DNA from: Bacteroidales bacterium UBA1064
GTDB taxonomy: Bacteria > Bacteroidota > Bacteroidia > Bacteroidales > Tenuifilaceae
Length of the DNA: 27,971 bases
Direction of reading: 5' to 3'
Assembly: GCA_002316235.1 (NCBI GenBank)
Contig: DCDD01000186.1
Coordinates: 1-27,971 of the forward strand
The stretch's first letter is position 1, and each line of letters begins with the position of its first letter. Shown here one piece after another: positions 1 through 6,013 of the stretch. The notes below the pieces were generated by a model, which did no database searches, was not told where the DNA came from, and was given only the letters and a program-made list of their open reading frames with translations. Both the position numbers and the translations under genes were made by a program.

Positions 1-446
1 AAAATTGATTTAGCTGAACTTCGTTAGTTGAGAATTTTTACTTCATCGCTTACATGGGTTGATGTAAAACACGTAGCCGTTTCGTAAAGAATTTCAAGAT
101 GGTGAAGGGGAAAATTTTAGGTGAAGCCATATTATATGATTTATACGGAGCTAAATTGGTGCAACAGCTGGCTTTAAAGGTAGGCAAAAAAGTTGAAACC
201 AGCAGTATCAACCTGTGGGTGACCAAAACCTGGAGGGAATGGCATGTAGTGATAACTTTTTAATTTTTTCAACTATTGGCCGGGGAATTTGCCAACACGG
301 GGATGTGCACTTGTGCAAGCTAATCAAACCTTTGCTGTATAGAATGGATGTTACCCTGAAGCAGCTGCCGTTGAATTTATGTAGTTGGAATCTACCCAAA
401 TGAAAAATATTGTAGGTTTAGGAGCTGGATTTAAAGCAGGAAAAAC
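1..446. other. Left-edge region without a supportable gene
   Basis: I see no convincing gene here. Short open stretches occur on both strands. One plus-strand ORF (99-263, 54 residues) contains a segment, EAILYDLYGAKLVQQ, that loosely resembles the strand pattern of type IX secretion C-terminal sorting domains. It lacks the usual closing L-x-x-G-x-Y motif in frame, so it could be a decayed gene end or chance. A 16-codon ORF (400-450) ends on the birA start and is discussed in the findings. Confidence 0.4.
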
Positions 447-1196
447 TTGAAAAGGATTGATTTTACAGTTGAGTGGCATAACAGCGTAACCTCTTCCAAT
501 AGTATTTGTGCTCAACGTTGCGAGGAGGGTGCTGCTGAAGGGCTGGTTATTGCCGCCATGTTTCAGGAAATGGGCCGAGGGCAACGCGGCAACTCGTGGG
601 AGAGCGAAGCTGGCAGAAACCTGACATTTAGCATACTGCTTAGGCCAGGGCATCTCAGGGTTGATGAGCAATTCTACCTGTCAAAAGTTGCTGCTGCTTC
701 CGTGTGCGACTGGGTGAGTGCTTACGTTTCGGGCGGTGACGTTACCATTAAGTGGCCTAACGACATCTACATTGGCGATTCGAAGGTAGCCGGCATTCTG
801 ATCGAGAACAGCTTTAGCTCGGCAATGCTAAGTACATCGGTGGTTGGCATTGGGATAAACCTGAACCAGCAAACCTTCCCGGACGATATTCCCAACCCAA
901 CCTCGCTAGGGTTAGCTACCGGGATGGAGTTCGATCTGCACTCCTCGCTCGCAGAATTTCTGGAATGTTTTGCCCGGCGGTACGAATTGCTTTCCGATGA
1001 GCAGAGCCGTTTTCAGCTGGACGAATACTACTTAAAGAAGCTTTACCGGCGAGATTTGTACCATGGGTACTGCGACAAAAATGGTAACTTTAAGGCTAAA
1101 ATTGCTGGTGTAAAGCCTACGGGGGAGCTGGTCTTGCAGCTTCCTACGGGTGAGTTGAGGGTATATGCCTTTAAGGAGGTTATGTTTCTTATTTAA
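447..1196 (+). CDS. birA: Biotin--[acetyl-CoA-carboxylase] ligase, monofunctional
   Basis: Predicted cytosolic ligase that makes biotinyl-5'-AMP and transfers biotin to the biotin carrier of carboxylases. The protein (249 aa) is the catalytic and C-terminal part only. It lacks the N-terminal winged helix of E. coli BirA, so it is not expected to act as the classical repressor. Visible motifs are GRGQRGNSW (43-51, biotin/AMP loop), KWPND (102-106), a Lys at 113 in the SKVAGILIE stretch that matches the catalytic lysine, and GIGINLN (134-140). The start is TTG at 447. No in-frame ATG lies between the upstream stop (432) and this position, and the next ATG (558) would remove the conserved SSN region at residues 16-18. 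Family assignment is firm; the start is probable. Confidence 0.93.
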   Translation: MKRIDFTVEWHNSVTSSNSICAQRCEEGAAEGLVIAAMFQEMGRGQRGNSWESEAGRNLTFSILLRPGHLRVDEQFYLSKVAAASVCDWVSAYVSGGDVTIKWPNDIYIGDSKVAGILIENSFSSAMLSTSVVGIGINLNQQTFPDDIPNPTSLGLATGMEFDLHSSLAEFLECFARRYELLSDEQSRFQLDEYYLKKLYRRDLYHGYCDKNGNFKAKIAGVKPTGELVLQLPTGELRVYAFKEVMFLI

Positions 1197-1303
1197 ACGT
1201 GTTAGTAATTTACTGTCTGGCTACTTTTAAACTTTTTTTTAAATCCGGAATCTATTAAACTAGCTAAGCAATGTTTAACATGAACATTAAACTGTATGAA
1301 ACT

Positions 1304-2506
1304 ATGAAAAGATCTGTATTTGCAGCATGTTTTATTGTAACGGCCCTTTTTAGCCAGCTGCTTTTTGGCCAGGAGCCACAAAAGGAATCGGAAAGTTACG
1401 TTTTTACCCCAATTAAGGAGCTTAAGGTTACACCGGTTAAGAACCAGAATCGCTCAAGTACCTGCTGGAGCTTTTCAGGTGTTGCCTTTCTGGAATCGGA
1501 GCTGCTTCGCATGGGTAAACCCGAAGTTAACCTTTCGCCCATGTTTGTAGTGAGAAATGCTTACGTTGAAAAGGCTGATCGCTTTGTCAGGTTCAACGGC
1601 ACCAATAATTTCGGACCTGGAGGTTCGTTTTTCGACGTGGTTGAGATGGTAAAAAAGTATGGTATTGTTCCCATGGAGGTTTATCCTGGCTTGAACTACG
1701 GAGAGGATAACCATGTTCATGGTGAGCTTGATGCGGTTACCCGTTCTTTTGTTGATGAGATAGTTAAGAATCCCAACAAAAAACTTTCCACCGGTTGGAA
1801 ACCCGCATTCATTGGCATAGTTGATGGCTACCTTGGGCAGGTTCCCGCATCGTTTACCTACAATGGGAAAACTTACACACCCATTACTTTTGCACAATCG
1901 CTTGGGATTAACCTCGATGACTACGTATGTATTGGTTCGTACACGCACCACCCGTTCTACAGCAAGTTTGTTCTGGAAATTCCTGACAACTGGATTCATG
2001 GCGAGGTTTATAATTTGCCCATTAACGAATTTGAAAGGGTGTTAGATAACGCAATTGATAATGGTTACACCATTGCATGGGGTAGCGACGTGAGCGAAAA
2101 GGGTTTTAGCTGGCGTAATGGCGTGGCAGTGGTTCCCGATATAAACAGCGCTGAAAATGCGGGTTCCGATAAGGATCATTGGGTTCAACTCTCCCAAAAG
2201 GAAAAGGAGGCTAAGGTTTACTCCTTTGAGAAACCTCTAAAGGAGATGGTTATTACCCAGGAGCTGCGTCAGCAGGCCTTTGATAACTATCAAACAACCG
2301 ATGATCATGGTATGCTGATTATGGGCAAGGCTAAGGACCAGAACGGCAACATCTTTTATAAGGTGAAGAATAGCTGGGGATCAGAGGGTAAGTATAACGG
2401 TTTTTTCTATGCTTCTAAACCCTTTGTGCTGCTTAAAACTACCGATATTATGGTTCATAAAAATGCCATTCCCGATGATATTGCCCGCAAGTTAAACCTC
2501 AAGTAG
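1304..2506 (+). CDS. Exported C1-family cysteine peptidase, bleomycin hydrolase/PepC-like
   Basis: Papain-superfamily peptidase of the bleomycin hydrolase/aminopeptidase C type (400 aa from this start). The catalytic Cys is in TCWSFSG (C54), the His in DDHGM (H335) and the Asn in KNSWG (N356). The active-site Gln is probably in PVKNQNRSS, shortly before the Cys. The N-terminus MKRSVFAACFIVTALFSQLLFG is a typical signal peptide, so the enzyme is predicted to act in the periplasm or outside, whereas the classical family members are cytosolic. An upstream in-frame ATG at 1271 would add 11 residues before the signal peptide; I prefer 1304 because it puts the charged n-region at the terminus. A hairpin follows the gene. 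It is likely a peptide-trimming enzyme; substrate unknown. Confidence 0.88.
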   Translation: MKRSVFAACFIVTALFSQLLFGQEPQKESESYVFTPIKELKVTPVKNQNRSSTCWSFSGVAFLESELLRMGKPEVNLSPMFVVRNAYVEKADRFVRFNGTNNFGPGGSFFDVVEMVKKYGIVPMEVYPGLNYGEDNHVHGELDAVTRSFVDEIVKNPNKKLSTGWKPAFIGIVDGYLGQVPASFTYNGKTYTPITFAQSLGINLDDYVCIGSYTHHPFYSKFVLEIPDNWIHGEVYNLPINEFERVLDNAIDNGYTIAWGSDVSEKGFSWRNGVAVVPDINSAENAGSDKDHWVQLSQKEKEAKVYSFEKPLKEMVITQELRQQAFDNYQTTDDHGMLIMGKAKDQNGNIFYKVKNSWGSEGKYNGFFYASKPFVLLKTTDIMVHKNAIPDDIARKLNLK

Positions 2507-2541
2507 CCCTTTAGTTGTGGGCAAATTCTTTTGTCTATTCT

Positions 2542-2579
2542 TGATGAAGCCAGATAGTATGCATTACCTGGCTTCATCA
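2542..2579 (+). terminator. Hairpin after the C1 peptidase gene
   Basis: A perfect 12-bp inverted repeat (2542-2553 TGATGAAGCCAG with 2568-2579) around a 14-nt loop lies 35 nt after the peptidase stop. It has no clean T-tract, only a moderately T-rich stretch afterwards, so it is either a terminator or a 3'-end stabilising structure. Confidence 0.55.
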
Positions 2580-2762
2580 CTATTATGTTTTCGTTACCTT
2601 AGGTTTAGGAAAGACAGCTTTTCCCTGAAAACTGTTCACTCTGTATAATGTTGGCGATTATGCCGGATGATGGGTTAATCCGATGACGTTTTTTTACCAA
2701 AAATTTTTAAAGTGGGCATATTTTTAGCTAAATTTACCTCAACATATAAATGCTAAACTGCC

Positions 2763-3143
2763 ATGGCCGAATTAAGCAGCCTTTATATTAAGGGTACATC
2801 CAAAACCCCTCAGATTGATTTTAAGCCTGGCATGCTACAGGTTTCGGGAAGGTCTATACCAGAAGATGCCGTTGAATTTTTTCAACCGGTGATTGGGTGG
2901 CTGGAGGAGTACCTGAAAAATCCCGAACCACTTACCAGGCTTAACCTGAGAATGGAGTACATAAACAGCGGCTCGAATCGCTTCATTTTTAACCTTATCA
3001 AGATGCTCGATGACGCCTATTTAAAAGGCCATAGCGTTTTGGTCAACTGGTACTATGAGGAGGACGACGATACCATTAGGAATCTTGGCCGCGATTTTCA
3101 AGCTCTAGTTAAGGTTCCGTTTAAAATGGTCGAAATTGTTTAG
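2763..3143 (+). CDS. SiaC-family regulatory phosphoprotein (DUF1987)
   Basis: Small acidic protein (126 aa) of the DUF1987/SiaC family. In Pseudomonas, SiaC is switched by the kinase SiaB and the PP2C phosphatase SiaA to control a diguanylate cyclase. Family marks are YIKGTSKTPQIDF (8-20), GRSIPEDAVEFFQPV (29-43), the phosphosite loop YINSGSNR (66-73) and VNWYYEEDDDTIRNLG near 94-109. The usual loop is N-T-S-S. Here the phosphoacceptor position appears to be Ser69, replacing Thr. No SiaB-like kinase gene is visible. A SpoIIE-type phosphatase is encoded about 3 kb away (6010-8346). The molecular role is inferred from the family; the local target is unknown. Confidence 0.85.
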   Translation: MAELSSLYIKGTSKTPQIDFKPGMLQVSGRSIPEDAVEFFQPVIGWLEEYLKNPEPLTRLNLRMEYINSGSNRFIFNLIKMLDDAYLKGHSVLVNWYYEEDDDTIRNLGRDFQALVKVPFKMVEIV

Positions 3144-3279
3144 GTATGGCCTCCATTTAACGTGTTAATGAAAACTCCTTTCAGAAAATTTTGAATGCTG
3201 GTATGCAAGCTTATTTCAGTAAGGATTAGGGGTTTACTGTATTTGCCACACAACTTTAATTCATAAATACCCTGCGTTG

Positions 3280-3438
3280 ATGTATAAATGTAGAATTTGC
3301 GGGTACATCTATAATCCGGACGAAGGCGACCCTGCCTCGGGCATACCCGCCGGAACTCCTTTTGAAGAGCTGCCTGAAAGTTGGCATTGCCCTATTTGCT
3401 ATGCAACAATAGAGTATTTTGATGAGATTCCCGAGTAG
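3280..3438 (+). CDS. Rubredoxin
   Basis: A 52-residue electron-transfer protein binding one iron through four cysteines: CRIC (C4, C7) and CPIC (C37, C40). The core between them, GYIYNPDEGDPASGIPAGTPF followed by LPESWHCP, is textbook rubredoxin, with conserved aromatic residues Y9, Y11 and W35 around the iron site. Length is normal for the family. The second knuckle is unusual: the Gly after C40 is Tyr (CPICYATIEYF) and the usual Lys before the final Phe is replaced. Rubredoxins are typical of anaerobes, serving oxygen or peroxide reductases. No partner oxidoreductase is adjacent. The ATG has no Shine-Dalgarno sequence, which is normal in this lineage. Confidence 0.92.
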   Translation: MYKCRICGYIYNPDEGDPASGIPAGTPFEELPESWHCPICYATIEYFDEIPE

Positions 3439-3477
3439 TTCCCGTTGAAGTACCGAGTTACATAGCGGGTAGGCTAC

Positions 3478-4932
3478 CTAAATACTCGGGATATTTTGAA
3501 GCACATCCAGCAGAAGCTTCCAGAACTTCATGGTTGAAGGAATGTTAAGCCTTTCGTAGGGAGAGTGTGCCGCTTTAATGGTTGGGCCAAACGAAATCAT
3601 ATCCAGCTCGGGATATTTCTCAAGAAATAAGCCGCATTCCAGACCGGCATGGATTGCCCTTACAACCGGTTCTACTCCAAAAAGCCTGATGTACGAGTTG
3701 CGGGTAATGCCCAGTATTTCAGAGTTGGTGTTGGGAGTCCATCCTGGGTAGCCATCGGAATGCTGAATTCGGGCATTGGCCAGCCGGAAAACACTTTCAA
3801 CCATGTTGGAAATATCCTTTTTGGCCGACTCCACTGAGCTGCGCTGGCTGGTGGTTACAAGTATCTGGTTGTCCTGTATAAATTTCACCGAAGCCAGGTT
3901 GGTAGATGTTTCAACCAACCCTTTAAGCTGCCTACTCATCGAAATAACCCCATGTGGGCAGGCATACAGCGCGTTTAGCAGGTCGTATTGGGTGGGCTCA
4001 TCAACCACATAGGGAGGTAGGTCGGCGTTTTCAAAGGTTATGGATAAATCGGGTTCAACATCATGGAGCTCGGCTAGAATGTCATTTTTGATGAGTGTAA
4101 ATTCTTTTCGTAGGGCAGCCCTATCCTCCTCGTGTATGGTAAAAATTGCATAGGCCTCACGGGGAATGGCATTTCTAAGGTTTCCACCATCTAGCATGGA
4201 TAGCCGTAGGTCGTAGCTGTTAACCCCCCGCCAGAGAAAACGGTTGATAATCTTAATAGAGTTGCCCAAGCCCTTGTCAATGTCGTCACCTGAATGCCCT
4301 CCCTTTAGCCCCTTCACGGTTAGCCTGAAAGCGGTAGAGTTGGTGGGTACTTTTTCAGTGTCGTAGGCAAAGGTAGCCAGAGTATCAACTCCACCGGCAC
4401 ACCCAATAAATAGTTCTCCCTCATCCTCCGAGTCGAGGTTAATCAGAATTTTACCGCTAAAAAAATTCTTTTCGAGCTCGTTGGCTCCTGTCAAACCTGT
4501 TTCCTCGTCAACAGTAAAAAGGCATTCCAGCGGTCCATGCTTAATTTCGGTTGATTCCAGTATGGCAAGCTGGGCGGCTATCCCTATTCCGTCGTCGGCG
4601 CCCAAGGTGGTTCCATTGGCCTTAACCCATTCTCCGTCAATGCCTGGCACAATTGGGTCGGTTTGAAAGTTATGCGCCACATCGCTATTTTTTTCGCAAA
4701 CCATGTCCATGTGGCACTGCAGCACTACGGGCTTGAGTTTTTCAAATCCGGGATAGGCAGGTTTTTCTACTAGCACGTTTCCGGCATGGTCGGTTCTTAC
4801 TTTAAGGCCATGCTCCCTGGCAAAATTTTGCAGGTAGGCAATGACCAGCTTTTCCTTTTTTGATGGGCGGGGAATTTTACAGATTTCCTCAAAGAATTTC
4901 CAAAGGTTGTTGGGTTCAAGCGAGCTTAACAT
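3478..4932 (-). CDS. pepD: Aminoacyl-histidine dipeptidase (M20C)
   Basis: Zinc dipeptidase of the PepD/M20C family, predicted to hydrolyse Xaa-His and other dipeptides in the cytosol. Length (484 aa) is normal. Metal and catalytic motifs are present: CHMDM (H74), TLGADDGIG (D113/D114 at 109-117), VDEETGL (E143/E144), INLDSED (D167) and a C-terminal His in AAHSPYERL (H456). The central dimerisation domain lies between about residues 185 and 400. It stands alone on the minus strand, convergent with rubredoxin and divergent from the CysQ-like gene, with a possible promoter 86 bp upstream. Confidence 0.95.
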   Translation of the reverse strand: MLSSLEPNNLWKFFEEICKIPRPSKKEKLVIAYLQNFAREHGLKVRTDHAGNVLVEKPAYPGFEKLKPVVLQCHMDMVCEKNSDVAHNFQTDPIVPGIDGEWVKANGTTLGADDGIGIAAQLAILESTEIKHGPLECLFTVDEETGLTGANELEKNFFSGKILINLDSEDEGELFIGCAGGVDTLATFAYDTEKVPTNSTAFRLTVKGLKGGHSGDDIDKGLGNSIKIINRFLWRGVNSYDLRLSMLDGGNLRNAIPREAYAIFTIHEEDRAALRKEFTLIKNDILAELHDVEPDLSITFENADLPPYVVDEPTQYDLLNALYACPHGVISMSRQLKGLVETSTNLASVKFIQDNQILVTTSQRSSVESAKKDISNMVESVFRLANARIQHSDGYPGWTPNTNSEILGITRNSYIRLFGVEPVVRAIHAGLECGLFLEKYPELDMISFGPTIKAAHSPYERLNIPSTMKFWKLLLDVLQNIPSI

Positions 4933-5017
4933 GGTGATATGGGTTAAAAGTTAGGTATTGTTATGTCTTAAAATTTTGGGTAAACATAACAATTTTTCCA
5001 ATTTTGAGGAACCTTAG

Positions 5018-5025
5018 CAAACATA
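5018..5025 (-). promoter_or_regulatory. Candidate -7 box for pepD
   Basis: On the minus strand this reads TATGTTTG, matching the Bacteroidota -7 consensus TAnnTTTG. No clear TTTG -33 element is found at the expected distance, so support is moderate. Confidence 0.35.
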
Positions 5026-5124
5026 TTGTAAAACATGAATTGGTAAGCGGTGGAAGGAAGTTTCTTTATGCTTATTTTTTAATGAATAAAAATGTTAAAT
5101 GGGGTTGGTGGGGAAGGGTATATT

Positions 5125-5156
5125 TTTTATTATTCAAGGAAAGTGAGCTACCTTTG
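5125..5156 (+). promoter_or_regulatory. Candidate Bacteroidota promoter for the CysQ-like gene
   Basis: TACCTTTG at 5149-5156 matches the -7 consensus TAnnTTTG. A TTTT at 5125-5128 sits 20 nt upstream, in the position of the TTTG -33 element. Transcription would begin near 5163, giving a very short leader before the ATG at 5174. Confidence 0.55.
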
Positions 5157-5173
5157 CAGCAAGCAACTAGGTC

Positions 5174-6013
5174 ATGATTGAACAGCCAGAGATCATAAAC
5201 CTGCTGGTTACGGCTATAAATACCAGCGTAAGAGCAGGTTCAAAAATCATGGAGGTTTATAACTCCGATGATTTCCAGGTTAACCTCAAGTCTGATAGAA
5301 CACCCCTCACCTTGGCCGACAGGGTGGCTCACGAAGAAATAAAGAATACGTTGTACAAAACTTTAATACCGGTTCTTAGCGAGGAGGGTAGAAGCATTCA
5401 CTATGTGGAGCGAAAGGGTTGGGAGTACTTTTGGATTGTAGATCCTCTGGATGGGACAAAGGAGTTTATCAAGCGCAACGGAGAGTTTACTGTAAATATT
5501 GCCTTAATGTATGAGGGGTTTCCTATCCTGGGCGTTATCTATGTTCCTGTTACCGAGTGCCTTTACTATTCCATTCACCCCGAGGGTTCGTTTAAGGTTA
5601 CAGGTATCAAGCCAACAATGGAGGTGAATTTAACCTACTCTGATGTGTGCTCCGGGGCCAAGCGCCTACCACTAAGCCAAAATCATAGCGGTATTGTTGT
5701 GGTTGAAAGCCGGTCGCACAACTCGCCCGAAACGCTGGAATTCATTTCGAACCTCGATAAAAAGTACGGTGGCATTACCCGTATTTCGTGTGGGTCTTCT
5801 CTTAAAATGTGTATGGTAGCCGAAGGGATAGCCGATATTTATCCGCGTTTATCGCTTTCCTCTGAGTGGGATACTGCTGCTGGTCAGGCTATAGTTGAGG
5901 GTGCTGGGTTTCAAGTAATTTCGTTCGATTCGGGAGATAGAATGTCCTACAATAAAGAAGAGCTGATAAATCCCTGGTTTATCGTTCGTAATCCAGCCCG
6001 CTTTGAGGTTTAA
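5174..6013 (+). CDS. cysQ: 3'(2'),5'-bisphosphate nucleotidase (CysQ-like)
   Basis: Mg/Li-sensitive phosphatase of the inositol monophosphatase superfamily. It is predicted to convert 3'-phosphoadenosine 5'-phosphate to AMP, protecting sulfate assimilation and RNA turnover. The protein has 279 aa. Motifs are KSDRTPLTLAD (39-49), LSEEG (68-72), WIVDPLDGTKEF (87-98, metal ligands D90 and D93), FTVNIAL, and the C-terminal WDTAAG motif. The KSD-TPLT-AD and DGTKEF pattern is specific to CysQ rather than true inositol monophosphatases. Its stop codon overlaps the stop of the convergent phosphatase gene inside a 14-bp palindrome. Confidence 0.92.
   Translation: MIEQPEIINLLVTAINTSVRAGSKIMEVYNSDDFQVNLKSDRTPLTLADRVAHEEIKNTLYKTLIPVLSEEGRSIHYVERKGWEYFWIVDPLDGTKEFIKRNGEFTVNIALMYEGFPILGVIYVPVTECLYYSIHPEGSFKVTGIKPTMEVNLTYSDVCSGAKRLPLSQNHSGIVVVESRSHNSPETLEFISNLDKKYGGITRISCGSSLKMCMVAEGIADIYPRLSLSSEWDTAAGQAIVEGAGFQVISFDSGDRMSYNKEELINPWFIVRNPARFEV

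Noticed and set aside
1475..1999. Minus-strand 174-codon ORF
   Set aside because: Antisense to the C1 peptidase, whose catalytic motifs are unambiguous.
3429..3491. Inverted repeat TCCCGAGTA / TACTCGGGA spanning the rubredoxin-pepD convergent ends
   Set aside because: Arms are 9 bp but the loop is 45 nt, they lie partly in coding sequence, and there is no T-tract, so I could not call it a terminator.
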